Positions 48,885-60,746 of a DNA stretch of 64,000 bases are shown piece after piece. Numbering within the stretch: the first letter of the stretch is position 1; every line of letters starts with the position of its first letter. A model generated the notes under the pieces. That model worked only from the letters and a program-made list of their open reading frames with translations. It ran no database searches and was not told the origin of the DNA. Both the position numbers and the translations under genes were made by a program. Source of the DNA: Epiperipatus broadwayi (Eukaryota > Onychophora > Udeonychophora > Euonychophora > Peripatidae); the NCBI GenBank assembly GCA_028023455.1, contig JAQFVV010006451.1, forward strand, positions 1,041,501 to 1,105,500, written 5' to 3'.

Positions 48885-49518
48885 ATTTTGGTACCTTTTT
48901 GTCACCTACGATGTATTTTCTAAGTATTCATGGGCCTACCCAGTCATAAGAACAGATTCAAAAAGTGCAATTAGGGCACTACAGTGCAAGCAATTTGTGA
49001 CCATTGGCAAGCCTGAAGCAATACTCTTAGATCATGGCTCGGCTTTCACTTCACGAGAATGGCAGACCTGGATAAAGAGCCAAGGTCTCAGGCATTAGAA
49101 ACCCCCAATCCAACCCCTGCAAGAGGGTCATGCGGGAAATTAACCAGCTGTGGTAAGCCAGAGCAACCCATTAATTAAAATACCCCTGCCCAAGGATGAT
49201 CAGGAAGTTGACAGAGAAGAGGACCGGTGAGCAGTTCATCATCATTTGAAAGCCCGGGCGAAGAAAAATCAATTAAAGAAAACAAGGTCCTACCAATTTC
49301 AAGTTGGGGATCATGTATGGGTTAGAACTCCAAAGCCCAGTAGCCGGGACCAGTGTAAATACAAGAAGTTTTTCCCACTGTATCAAGGGCCATATGTGAT
49401 AAAATGGGTAAGTGTCCCAAATGCATATTTACTGGAGGATAATGGGACCATAAGAGGGACTTATTATGCTAGGAGTCTAAAACCCCTTGTATATCACCCA
49501 CCAGACCCAGGATTATAG
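48733..49518 (+). pseudogene. Integrase catalytic core and C-terminus, broken
   Basis: 48733-49098 (a different frame from RT) holds VDHYGPLTSYHRFWYLFVTYD and ILLDHGSAFTSREWQ, the first two Asp of the D-D-35-E core. It stops at 49098. About 49115-49155 retains a shifted piece around the third catalytic region. The 49246-49518 frame carries FQVGDHVWVR and YQGPYVIKWVSVPNAYLL, the GPY/F module of Gypsy integrases. At least two frame breaks and a likely deletion separate the parts, so no working integrase is encoded. Confidence 0.75.
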
Positions 49519-49617
49519 TAGTTTTTTTTTTAAACAACAAAAAAAATAGACACATCACAAGAAAGGAGATCGGATATAAACAATGTTAAACTATTAGATT
49601 TTAAATAAAATTTTGTT

Positions 49618-49635
49618 GAAGGGGGAAGATAATAG
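49618..49635 (+). promoter_or_regulatory. Polypurine-tract-like sequence
   Basis: GAAGGGGGAAGATAATAG, the expected primer for plus-strand DNA synthesis. It usually abuts the 3' LTR, but here 189 bp separate it from the repeat start at 49825. A TG follows at 49640. Confidence 0.55.
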
Positions 49636-49824
49636 AAAATGTTTGCTAGATGGTAGATTTATTAATATGATCCGGGTATATAATTCAGTTTTGTTTCTTC
49701 ATTATATTTATATCCTGTACATTATGGGTTATCTTGTAAATTTTGTTTATGCAGGCTTTGTAGGTGGACACCTGTTGTAAGATCTTTTTTTTACAATTTT
49801 TTTTGTTCTGTCACTAAGGGAATA

Positions 49825-52558
49825 TGAAACAGTAAGGTCTGCTTTGCAGATCTTTGTTTCACCTTTTCTCACCTACTTCTGACCCTCATACCTTAGTTCA
49901 AACCCCAATCTATCGTAGTGTGTCTGCAATATGCTTATATACCAAAAATCCCGCCTAATTTTAAACCACGAGTACAATGCTTGTATTATATATATAACTC
50001 ATTCCCAAATAAATAAAAGATTATAGATTATGTATATGTTCACATAATTTTGATTTATTAAAAAGTAGGTTATATAAGTCGTAATTGTGCGCACACTATG
50101 ATATGCATTTTAAAACATATCAAAATTATAAATTGTTAAAGTTATTTTGTTTGAATCTGTTTACAAATATATTACCGTCGTAATATATTTTGATTGAAAA
50201 TAAAACTCATTTAGTAAATATTCGTTTAGTAAATAGATTCAAATATTGCAATTTAAAAGTAAAATAATTTTCGTTTAATTTAATAAAAGTCATTCCAAAT
50301 ATTTCTGTTAAATGAGGGACAATAGTTTAATTAGTTAATGTTATATAAGTTTATCTAAAAACAGCAGATGTCCACTTAAGGTTTTCTTTAATTAGTAAAA
50401 GTAATTTTAATTAAACCTAGTTTGTAATTCAAATGTTGACAGGGAAATTAACAAAAGAAATTAATTAATGTTGAATTTTTTTAGACATTCGGATGATTTA
50501 ATTACAGCTGATAAGTCCAATATATTTTTGTAACACTCCAGGGCAGTTCTATTGTTAAAGTCTACTATAAAAAGAAGGGTTTTCTTTTGTTCTCCATTCT
50601 AATGTTTCTAAGAGAAATCATTCTAAGGTCTAATGTTTCTAACCAAAATTATTATAATAATTTGCTAACCTTGACATGACAGAGTAGAGGTGTCAAGATG
50701 GCTATGTCCCCTCAGAATAGCTGGCCGCTGCTCCAGACCATCGGAAGCTATCACATAAGGAACCCCAAAACTGCTGCCACTGCCAAAAATATGAACATTT
50801 CCAGATTTTGCTGTTAAATTATATAAAAACCTGCCAACCATCAATCTACCTAAAATGCTTCTCCAGAGGTAACCCTAAATTAACCCAAGAGCTCTTGTGA
50901 TAACTAACATGCTATAGCTATTTAAAATTGTTTTTCTTATATTTCACATAACTTCATTATGTATTTCTTTAACATGTTTAAATATACTCAACATTTTGCT
51001 CTCTATCCTTGGGTTAATATTTTCTATTTATTAAGCTTTCTGTTATTTTATTATGATAATGTGTCAGAATTGTCTCAGAATTGTCTTTGACCGAGTGAAT
51101 TATTCCTTTTGTTGAAACTAAGACAGCGCTATAAAGGCATATTTTAAATTTCTAAATAATTTCCAATTTTTATTATCTTGCCAATCACTCGTTTGAGAGC
51201 AATTCTTTTCTTTAATATATAATATAATCACATAGTTTAAAATCTACATGGTATTGATTTTAATCTAATATGAGAGTATGTGCTAGGTCGATGATTAAAT
51301 GTGTCCCCTAATGCATGATTGTGTATATAAATCTATACTTACTTTTCAAACCTGCAAGCATGCATTTTCCTATTTTAATTACCGTGTTCTACTTTAATTA
51401 CAAAGTTCATCATTGACGTCGATAATGTGGGGACCCTTTTAAATGAATTTCTGGGAATTTGATTGGGCATTTCTCTTAATCCAAGTAAAACCCATTCAGT
51501 ATGTTTTATATACACTAGTCTCGTAATACTGGTAAGTGAATTGGTTGTTGAGACTGCTTCATTTTACTTTTCCAAGGATTCTTTACATGGCCAAAGTCCG
51601 TTCTTTTTGCGATTTCCAGGCAGAGTGTGTCCACAAATGATACACCTGGGAATTAAACACAATCATCACCCAGTCACTGAGTTTTGGCTGTTCATAAAAT
51701 ACTTTCCTATGTGTTAGCGGCAAGATGCCCTCCGTAATCATTCCAAATATTCCATTATTGTTTTATTTTTATATTTATTTTACAAAGCATCTGTGACTTA
51801 AACGTGTCACACTCTCCAACTTTAATAAATTCATTATCAGCAATACTGACCTCCCAATGCAACTCTATTATTATTATTCTCAAATAAATGCTTTGATCAC
51901 ATTCCCACTTCGTTGCTTAGTAAGCTTTTGTCTGTGCTATTCTCGAAATCAATAAATATTTTAGAACACTTAATTTTCAAATATTTTCTTAAACTTGTAT
52001 AATTGCTCAAAGCACCTCGCACATGTTTCTATTTCATCAAGCACATTATCGTAATGCTATTAGCCTGAGGAATAGAATATATCACTTTGCTTTAAAAATT
52101 TTATTTTATTTTATTGGAATATAATGCCAACAATTATTTAATACGCATCCCTGTCTCATATAAGCAGACAGTGGCATTATATATATAATTTATATAAATA
52201 AATTTTGTGAAATTATTTAAAACTAAATTTGATCTCTTATTTTATTTGATTCCTATCACTGTCTCGGTCTATATATATATATTTTCTGCATTTCTTTCAT
52301 AAATCCATAGACGTTAATTAGCCACCCAAGCTTCTTTTAGTATAGAGTCTTTTGTTTCTCCCTGACCACCATGCACCGGTCAAAGATTATACTAGTAGTG
52401 GCATCAGATGCGTTATCACATAGATGGTGCTGTGAAATTTGGACTTTAGATTCGAACTTAGTATATCTAGAAGGCAACTCCTCCTAGAATGTTCAGTTTT
52501 GTGTCTGGAGTTTGAATTCTGCAGTGTGTTAGCGAGATAGACGATTCTGACTGTTACA
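49825..52558 (+). repeat. 3' long terminal repeat (2734 bp)
   Basis: Matches 41717-44382. Main differences are about 60 extra bases at 50815-50877 (between CCAGA and GGTAACC) and a small duplication of TCAGAATTGTC near 51063-51085. Substitutions are mostly transitions. The TATA box is at 50566-50574. Confidence 0.85.
50698..50817 (+). other. Short exon-like ORF in the 3' LTR (39 codons)
   Basis: The counterpart of 42590-42700. It keeps the start context and frame and ends three codons later because of the extra bases at its end. A splice-donor-like AG/GTAACC follows at about 50876-50882. Confidence 0.35.
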
Positions 52559-53392
52559 ATATCATCTGATCATCCACAACATGCCATGGTGCTGTTTTTA
52601 TGCTAAAGCACAGAAATATGCTGTTTACAAGGCCGCTCATATATCTTACGGCCTGTAAACTGTTCAAACACTAAGATGTTGAAATGCACCCATTACCCCA
52701 ACATCTCTACCATGTTGAACATCATTGGCACTGAGTATGTGACACTCTTTATAGACATTACTCTTGACTATTGTACAGCGTATGATATGAAGGTTTCTGT
52801 AGTTGTAATGATGAAAAGTATATTAGAATAGATTTTTTTTTTGGTTAAATGTATTGTAATTTATGAGAGTTAGTAAAAATTGTAATGAATTCTCAAACAC
52901 CCCTACTTTCATTGTCAGAGGTCACAATTCACTAAATGAGTGTAAATCATGATTCGGCAAAGTTCACGTTCAAGTCGCGTACTTTCCGATACTTTTTTGT
53001 GATCAAAACAGTTAAACGGCAGACGACCATTCAACATTGTAGTTTTTAGATTTACCTACTAGATAATCAGATGCAGTGGCCTTTCTTCAATCAAAAAAAA
53101 TATTTTACCCACCCAAAAAACTGTCTTTGTGGTGGTTTAATAAAATTAAGGCGCTGTCAAACATCTGAAATGGAATGTCAATCCCATCAATGTCACCGAA
53201 GGTGTTCCATTCACTGATGGAATGGGGTTTGAGAGCTGCCAAATCACTTTTTTGCAAGCAGTATGGCTAATTTATTATTGAAACTGGGATCAGATTACAG
53301 TGAAGAGTATTAGAGCTGAGTTGGAAATGTGTCAAAACGCCATAAGAAATATGATGACAGGTCTTAGAGAGATCTGTTGAGAAAGCCTTGTT
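52559..53392. other. Flank of the LTR element, no gene recognised
   Basis: Somewhat less AT-rich. A short plus-strand piece near 53312-53375 (ELEMCQNAIRNMMTGL) vaguely resembles sequence C-terminal to a LINE RT, but it is too short and broken to call. Confidence 0.35.
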
Positions 53393-53600
53393 TCTCAAAA
53401 AAAAAAGTTTCTTCAAAAACAATAAAAAAGACTGGAAAAAAAAAAGTTTCTTAAAAAAAAAAAAAAAACGGAAAAAAAATAAATGTTTGTTTTTTTTAAA
53501 AAAGACAGAATGTTTTAAAAAGCCAAAAAAAAATTTTTTTTTTATTTTTAAGATATATACATAAAACCAGTTAAAAAAAATCAAGCAAATCCAAAAATTA
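53393..53600. repeat. A-rich low-complexity tract
   Basis: Long A-runs broken by single G/C/T, including A18 near 53451-53468. The apparent F-rich minus frame is an artefact of the A-runs. Confidence 0.85.
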
Positions 53601-54310
53601 AAAACATAAATCAACAAAATAAAAACAGCCCTGTAACATTATTATCTGTTTTTCACTAGCAACAGCGCCATCGAGTGGTATGGACAATTAGACGATGTAT
53701 TACCTAAATAACAAAATATAATAATATTAAATGAAGTTCCTGTTTATGGACAATATTATATATCAAAATTTTTTGCTGTGAATTTGATCATCTGCAAACT
53801 TATTGACAGGTATCTTTCTTTAACTCCAGTTTTGGTTTTGGCATGGTAGACTTTTAATATTTTATATGCTACTATTTGATTGTTATCAATCATCTCCAGA
53901 TTAATATCCAACTTGAAATCTTTAAATTCATTATACCATATATTATTTATTTCTATCTTGTATCACGGTATCACACCAGGCAAAAATGGTATATTTTATT
54001 TCATCATTGTCTACAGACTACTAATTATGAAGAATAGCAAGGAATCATTTCACTGTTGAAGAATTTCATAAAGTTTAAATGGTACATCTTAACTGCATGT
54101 AATACATATGTTTAAAGTCATCTTAACCCATAATCTACTATAGTTATATCTATTTTCTTTCTTCTCTAATTCAAGTTTTGCATGTTTACTACAGTTATAT
54201 GCACTTTCTAGCAATATGAAAGAATGCATAGTGAATGAAAGTAAAAGCAAAAATCTTATTCTAACCCTTTAAATCAGTGAAAGCATTTCAGTCATTTTTA
54301 TTAGTCTTAA

Positions 54311-54316
<6 letters not shown>

Positions 54317-54364
<48 letters not shown>

Positions 54365-54386
54365 TATATATATATATATATATATA
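54317..54386. repeat. (TA)n microsatellite
   Basis: About 70 bp of TA repeats with one GT interruption near 54361. Confidence 0.95.
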
Positions 54387-54658
54387 ACTCCATGTTTTTC
54401 TTGTCAACAATTGCCGCTCTTGCTTATCTTTAAGTTGTTTTTTTGTTTTAGTCTAATGATCACTAATAATTGATTTTTATTTTTTCTTATAATCCATTTT
54501 AAAACAAATTATCAGATAATCTCTTAATCACAAAATCTTAATTAAGTACATTTTAAGTACCAGATATTTTGTCTATTATAAAAGAATAATTGAAAAAGAA
54601 AATATAAAGAGGCATGATTTATTGTAAATAACATCAATGCAATAAATTTGAAACACTC

Positions 54659-54752
54659 GAGCATTGGTGGCCTAGCGGTTAGCATAGCTGTCTTTTAAGC
54701 AGCTGGCCCATGTTCGCTTCCTGGTCAATACATTTGACACATGAAAAAAAAA
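54659..54752 (+). mobile_element. tRNA-derived SINE, subfamily I, with target duplication
   Basis: GCATTGGTGGCCTAGCGGTT (a good A-box), B-box variant GTTCGCTTCCTGG, and 3' end CATTTGACACATG plus A9. The perfect 9-bp duplication GAAACACTC lies at 54650-54658 and 54753-54761. Confidence 0.9.
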
Positions 54753-54761
54753 GAAACACTC

Positions 54762-55984
54762 ACACACTGCATTATCATGTAAATGGTACGTATAAATTAT
54801 TTAATATATAAATTTTATTTATATAAACTTATATTATTTTCATGAATATGACCATCCTGGTTGAAAGCAGAACTGAATTGTAAATTTTTCTAATAAATTT
54901 ATTCCACAGTAGTGTGCCTTCACCATTTATTTTATATTCAAATTAAACAAAGAAGTAATTTAATTGAAAATAAAAATTATGTCAATGAAATGAACTAAGA
55001 TCTTAAATTCAATTATTAAATATATGCCTTACATATTGAAATTGTGAATTGATTAATTTTACAGAATTTTTACTTTTATGAATATTTTATTTATGTTGAT
55101 ACTAATATATTTGACTTAATATATTATAAAATGAGATGTAATCATCATTAGTGGAATAACATTTGATGTAATTTTTAAGTTCTCATATATTTATTTGGTT
55201 ATTAGTATGTTTTTAATTATTTAAAAATCTATTGATCTCTTTGTGACGTTGAATTACTCTCTCACTGAATTATATAAGATTGTATACATATAAGCAAGTT
55301 CATATCTTTGTTTTTCTTTTAAATTTAGTTTTATTTCTTTTATTTAATTATCACAACTACTAGCATCTTATATAATTAATTGATTATAAGTACAAATTAT
55401 TAATTGGTATCTAAATCTGTATAATCTAACCAATTACACACATTGTTTAAAACTATCTTGAAAATTTTTTGTTTTATATTAATAATTCAGTTTAATCCAA
55501 ATTAACATATCAACTACAGTATCCAAGTTATAATAAAACAATTTTTTTAATGTCATTATTCAAAATTTCATTAATGTACATCATTTTTGAGACTTTCCAA
55601 ATAGCTTTTGCAGTTTATATTATGTCAAATATTTTTTTATCTTTGATAGACACATTATTTGGAAAATAGTATTATTTTAATCATTCTTGTATACCTATAA
55701 TATAAAATAATTTATGATTACATTGACTGTGGCCCATTTCTATTTTTCCTATGCTCAAACTTTTTATAAATTCTTAAGGAATAAATTATTTAATTATTAT
55801 ATATATATAATGCGATATTATACAGATACTCCTAAGTTTTGATATATTTGCATTTTGAACTCATTTATGTCAGAAGTCAAAAATAAGACTGCCATTGTAA
55901 AAGATTGAAATAGATTATTTTCCCCTTCATTGATTCATTATCATATAAATTATTTTTAAAAACTACTTCTAAATCTTAATGTGT
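54762..55984. other. AT-rich stretch without genes
   Basis: Nothing supported. Confidence 0.55.
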
Positions 55985-56105
55985 TACAAAAAAAAATTAA
56001 GTCACATATCACATGACCTAAATTAAACACTGGTGAAGCCAGTAGCAGAAACTGGTCTGGGGTTTGAGATATCCTGCAAAGCTTGTTAAGAGCTTATTTG
56101 CAAGT
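55985..56105 (-). repeat. Dispersed repeat family R1, copy 3
   Basis: Inverted relative to the copies at 1018 and 17427. Contains AAGTCACATATCACATGACC and CAGTAGCAGAAACTGGTCTG, the complement of the middle segment at 17480. Confidence 0.6.
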
Positions 56106-56266
56106 TCTTTATATAACATTCTTAATGTGTTGTTTGAATTTTTACATTACCAATCCAATAATTATCGGTGATTTCAAAGCGTTCTTACATTCGACATTGC
56201 AGAACATTAATATTCATATCATGTTTTTACGTTATTTGTCAAAATCATTTTTCTATTTAAAAAAAT

Positions 56267-56855
56267 CCACTACTCTCCACTCTATCTAATAACACTGATA
56301 CACTCAAGCACATATATGCTGAAAAGATAAATAATCACCAATATACGTATTTCATGCTAAACCAGCAATCATCAGTTGGTCCAGATTATCATCTCCCACA
56401 CATATATACTATAAGTGCTCAGATATATATTAATGTAGACAATCTTCATACTTTAATGGACTGGCTCCAATCTACTACACACTCCAACTCTTTGACCGTC
56501 CATCCAATTGAAAATCTGACGATGGAATGCTCAAAGGCCACCCTAAGGCCAAGATTCTTGTCACACCCATGTTGACCCAAGGTCAATCTGAACCCCACAT
56601 GTACAGATTTTCAATTGGATGGATGGTCAAAGAGTTGGAGTGTGTAGTAGATTGGAGCCAGTCCATTAAAGTATGAAGATTGTCTATCTTAATATATATC
56701 TGAGCACTTATAGTATATATGTGTGGGAGATGATAATCTGGACCAACTGATGATTGCTGGTTTAGCATGAAATACGCATATTGGTGATTATTTATCTCTT
56801 CAGCATATATGTGCTTGAGTGTATCAGTGTTATTAAATAGAGTGGAGAGTGGTGG
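56267..56855. repeat. Large fold-back palindrome, family R4, copy 2
   Basis: Arms 56267-56518 and 56604-56855 (each about 252 bp) are close reverse complements around an 85-bp spacer. Both arms contain CATCAGTTGGTCCAGATTAT or its complement, shared with 38938-39350. The same short reading frame seen from both strands (56354 plus, 56583 minus) is a by-product of the palindrome and not two genes. Confidence 0.9.
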
Positions 56856-58794
56856 GTCATGTGAAAGTCTGTGCTCATATACCCTATATTACATATATAG
56901 ACACATGGTATATATTAAGCCTGTGTTTCAGTTATTAAAAAAATCCCAAATTTACATAGGTTTGAACCACATGTTCTTAGATTGACTAAATGCATCTTTA
57001 GGTTTTCCAAATTTGATTTATGATAGAAAAACAATATTAAATTATCTGATCTTTTTGCAAAGAAGTTTGAACTTTAAAATATCTGTGTTGAAGTCAATAA
57101 GAAATAACATATAAATAAATATGTTCACGTGACTTGTTTTTATTTTGCTTTTGTAAGTGCAAGATTTATGCATTGTGGATAAATATTTGATATGAATAAG
57201 AAGTTAGTTAAAATAGTTTACTTTTGCAGGACGTTCTTTCAGTTGCATACTGCCTTTATAAAATGTTATCAAAAAAAAATCAAATAAATATATTTTAAGT
57301 AAAAACAAAATTAGAAAAAAAATTTTTTTTTAAAGATTTCTAGCAAGTACGATTGAAGTGCTAATATTCAATATTATTAAGGGGGAAAATTCTATTTTAA
57401 TTGTAAACTACTATTTTTTTTTATTTGCAGAATAGTAGAGCTAAAAAAATTAAAAACATTCAATAGAAAAGTTTTTATTTATTTATTTAAAATATATATA
57501 TATATATAGACAGTTTATATCACAAAAAAAAATCTGTAAATCTGTAAATCTGTAAAGATTTCAATCGAGAGAAATTCGATAGTTATTAATATATTATGTG
57601 GCTCAGGACACCACCTATATAGATCGGTGGCTCCTTAAATATCATTTATGAAACAGATGAACATACAATGACCATGAATTGTCTTGAATCTTACGGTGAA
57701 ACTCCACTAATGTATAGGAAGTTCAAATTTAGCTGGTTTTAGCGTCAGATCTTGAGAAGTAAATTTGGAATCTCTTAAGAATGTGATTTAAAAAATGATG
57801 TTGCTAACGTTAATTACACATAATATATACAAATAAGAATGAATAACAATGAAATGAATCAATCATTGTTTACTACTGACATAAAAATAACCTATATGAA
57901 AATGTCTCCCCATCCCCTTTGCTGCAGGTATTAAACAGTCAAATTTTACAATTCCATTTGAATAATATTTGATTTTATGACGTTTTCTTTTTTTTTACTC
58001 GATACTTTTAAAATCTTTTAACAATAGTTAATGCCTAAAAGCGTTTTGTCAATCTTCAATAAAAGATTACAACAAGTGTGAAAATACTGTTTAGTCTAAA
58101 ATATCACAGGGCACAAAACATACACAGACTCCTTGTTGACCCCACAAGATATTTGTAAAATGTATTATAATTAGCATTTCCTGGAAGAAGAAAAAATGAA
58201 ATTGACAAAGAAAATTGATCTTTGCCTCTAACACAAAAATACGGTAAAAGAAATAGAAAAATTATCTGTGACATGTGTCAGTATATATACATATACTGCC
58301 AATCTGACGGCATGTATGTACGGTAGAAGAGATGAATTTTTTGTAAATGTTTTAAGGCATCCATTAGAACCCCTCCTCCTCAAACTAATAGCCTATAAAA
58401 ACTCTGAATTTATATGAATTGGAAGTCTGTTTACAGATAGCACATATTTTAAAAAAATGTCGAGAGGTAGTCCTATATTGCCCTCGCGGATAAAGGGTGG
58501 GAGAAAATCAGATTGATCAATTACTGAGTAAGAGGTATTTTGACAATTTTCATTTTGTATTTAACCATAAACTAAAGTATATATTTGGGGTTACTTGCCA
58601 TTGACAGATGCAACCTACCCTTGGCTTTTTAATGTTTCCTGCCATCACCGATTTTAAACCTAGCCAATATAGTATAAAATTAATACATAGTTTTAGATTT
58701 ATTTAAACAGATTTAAAAAATCAAATTATTTATTACCTGAGAGTTCATAAGAAGTTTAATCACAGAAAAAAATATAGTTTGAATCACAACCTGT
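56856..58794. other. AT-rich stretch without genes
   Basis: About 1.9 kb with no supported gene. (TA)n near 57491-57508 and a triple AATCTGTAA unit near 57531-57557 are the only repeats noted. Confidence 0.5.
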
Positions 58795-58890
58795 CTTGAA
58801 CTAAGTGGCACTACAGTAAGGAATGTTTTACCTGTTTTAACACTAGTTATGAACAAGCATAAGAAATGGTGATCATTCGGTGTTTAGTGG
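58795..58890 (+). repeat. Fold-back family R2, copy e (right end only)
   Basis: Starts TAAGTGGCACTACAGTAAGG, then TTTTACCTGTTTTAACACTA, and ends GTGTTTAGTGGTTTAA, paralleling 2690-2790 of copy a. Confidence 0.65.
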
Positions 58891-59505
58891 TTTAATACAA
58901 ATCAATATATGAATAAGTGTAAAGTAAAGAGCTTTTAAAGTTCACAATATAGCTCTAAGTAATTTAATGTCGAAATAAAACAAATTAAAAATCAAGCAAT
59001 AGATAACTCTTAACCAATAATTATTAAGTATTACAAGTCGGTTAATATGCCCTATTCTTAGTTACCAAAAGCTAAATGATAGGTAATGAACATTAAACAT
59101 AAAGAAAAAACTTAATAATTTAAAATCTTTTGTTTTACTGTCTTATATATAAGATATAAGTATAAAATTAATGCATTAATTAAAAACAGATTTAATTAGC
59201 ATACTACATTAACATACATTTTAATATATTATTTTTGCTTATTTCATTAGTGATTACTGCAATTTCTATTGTTGCCAATATATCCTTTGCTCATAACAAA
59301 GTTGTAAAAAATATTTACTTAAATTATTATAAAGATTATTAAAATAATATTTTAATTTTAAAAATAATTTTCTATGAAATGGATGAAATTGATCTGTGTG
59401 AATTATAAACTTCTATTAAACTAATAAATAATGAAAAATGATTTCTATGCAAGTCTTAAAAAAAGAAACATCAAGAACACAATAATTTTTATTGTTTCCA
59501 ATATG
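58891..59505. other. AT-rich stretch without genes
   Basis: Nothing supported. Confidence 0.5.
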
Positions 59506-60370
59506 TATACATTGCCACACGCAGCAAGCTAGAGTAATCAATGGATGCCAGAAGGCTTGTGCATAAAATCACCATCTATTGCCTACTACATTCAATATCC
59601 CCAGACTAGTTTTTAGCTTATGGCCTTTGTCAGTGAGGAGCCTTGGATCTGAGAGCACTGCATCTAGATCTTAGGATCTAATGCAACCCTCCAGCAACCA
59701 CCTTTTATCTCCATTTAACTACAAAACTATGAGTCTTAACCTGAAAACACCTTAATGTTTTCAATCCAAGCCCATTAGATTATGTAGTCATATGGTTCTG
59801 AACCCAGTTCAGTACCCATACATTTTGGTGTCTTTGGTCCTTTAATAATCATAGCCACCACTATCCTATTAGGTAACAGTTATACACAAGCATAAGAGAA
59901 GGTAGTCATGTGATGTTTATTGGCTTAAAACCAATCCTGCCTAATAGGATAGTGGTGGCTATGGTTATTAAAGAACCAAAGACACCAAAATGTATGGGTA
60001 CTAAACTGGGTTCAGATCCATATGAATACATAAGCTAATGGGCCTGGATTGAAAACATTAAGGTGCTTTCAGTTTGACTCATAGTTTTGTAGTTAAATGG
60101 AGATAAAAGGTGATTTGCTGGAGGGTTGCATTAGATCCTAAGATCTAGATGCAGTGCTCTCAGATTCAAGGCTCCTCACTGACAAAGGCCATAAGCCAAA
60201 AACTAGTCTGGGTATATTGGATATAGTAGGCACTAGATGGGAATTTTATGCACAAGCCTTGTGGCATCCATAGATTACTCTAGCTTGCTGTGTGTGGCAA
60301 TATATATAGTGAATTTTGCATGTTTTAATGACAGTTATACACAAACATAAGAGGGGGTAGTCCTGTGATG
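59506..60370. repeat. Fold-back family R2, copy f: 370-bp-arm palindrome
   Basis: Arms 59506-59875 and 59938-60305 are close reverse complements. Shared landmarks are GCAAGCTAGAGTAATCAATG, CCAATATCCCCAGACTAG, GGATCTGAGAGCACTGCA, CATTTTGGTGTCTTTGGT and CACTATCCTATTAGG. The 62-bp loop contains a family end segment (TTATACACAAGCATAAGAG), and a second such end follows the right arm to about 60370. This looks like two copies joined tail to tail or a fold-back derivative. No protein is encoded. Confidence 0.85.
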
Positions 60371-60462
60371 TATACATTGTAAATGCAGTTTCTGAAATGA
60401 GTATTATGACATAACTAAGTAATTTTACAATGTCATAACTAATATAATATAGAAAAGACAAT

Positions 60463-60557
60463 TTTTTTTCTTATGTCAAATGCATTGACCAGGAAATGAA
60501 CCCGGGCCAGCAGCTTGGAAGGCAGCTATGCTAACCATTAGGCCACCAATGCTTGAC
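60463..60557 (-). mobile_element. tRNA-derived SINE, subfamily I, with target duplication
   Basis: TTATGTCAAATGCATTGACC to GGCCACCAATGCTTGAC on the minus strand. AAGACAATT lies at 60454-60462 and 60558-60566. Confidence 0.88.
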
Positions 60558-60646
60558 AAGACAATTAAATTTTTTTCATAAAAATATTATAAATTTCCAG
60601 AAAAGTTAATGTTATTTTATTGCTATTATTATTTTGTATTATTTTT

Positions 60647-60746
60647 TTTCTCATATGTCAAAGCATCAGCTGGGAAGTGAACCTGCAAACCCAGGACAAC
60701 TGCTTGTGAAGCAGCTGTGCTGACCATTCGATCACCAATGCTTGAC
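60647..60746 (-). mobile_element. tRNA-derived SINE, subfamily II
   Basis: CTCATATGTCAAAGCATCAG to CGATCACCAATGCTTGAC on the minus strand. Flanks TATTATTTT before and after are a plausible duplication. It lies about 90 bp from the previous SINE. Confidence 0.82.

Larger units (their letters stand above)
41717..52558 (+). mobile_element. Ty3/Gypsy LTR retrotransposon, about 10.8 kb
   Basis: Two 2.7-kb direct repeats (41717-44382 and 49825-52558) flank an internal region coding, in order, for gag, aspartic protease, RT, RNase H and integrase. That order, with integrase after RNase H, defines Ty3/Gypsy. Each repeat starts TGAAACAGT and ends ACTGTTACA (TG..CA with short inverted ends). ATAT lies outside both ends and may be a 4-bp target duplication, though in AT-rich DNA it is weak evidence. 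Coding is interrupted several times, so this copy is defective. No env-like frame was seen. Confidence 0.85.

Noticed and set aside
53300-53380. LINE RT-like peptide ELEMCQNAIRNMMTGL
   Set aside because: Too short, followed by a stop and low-complexity DNA. No other LINE motif nearby.
53267-53617. 116-codon F-rich minus frame
   Set aside because: Produced by A-homopolymers and low-complexity DNA.
56354-56768. Two near-identical small proteins on opposite strands
   Set aside because: They are the two arms of one palindrome. No domain, and the frames end in the spacer.
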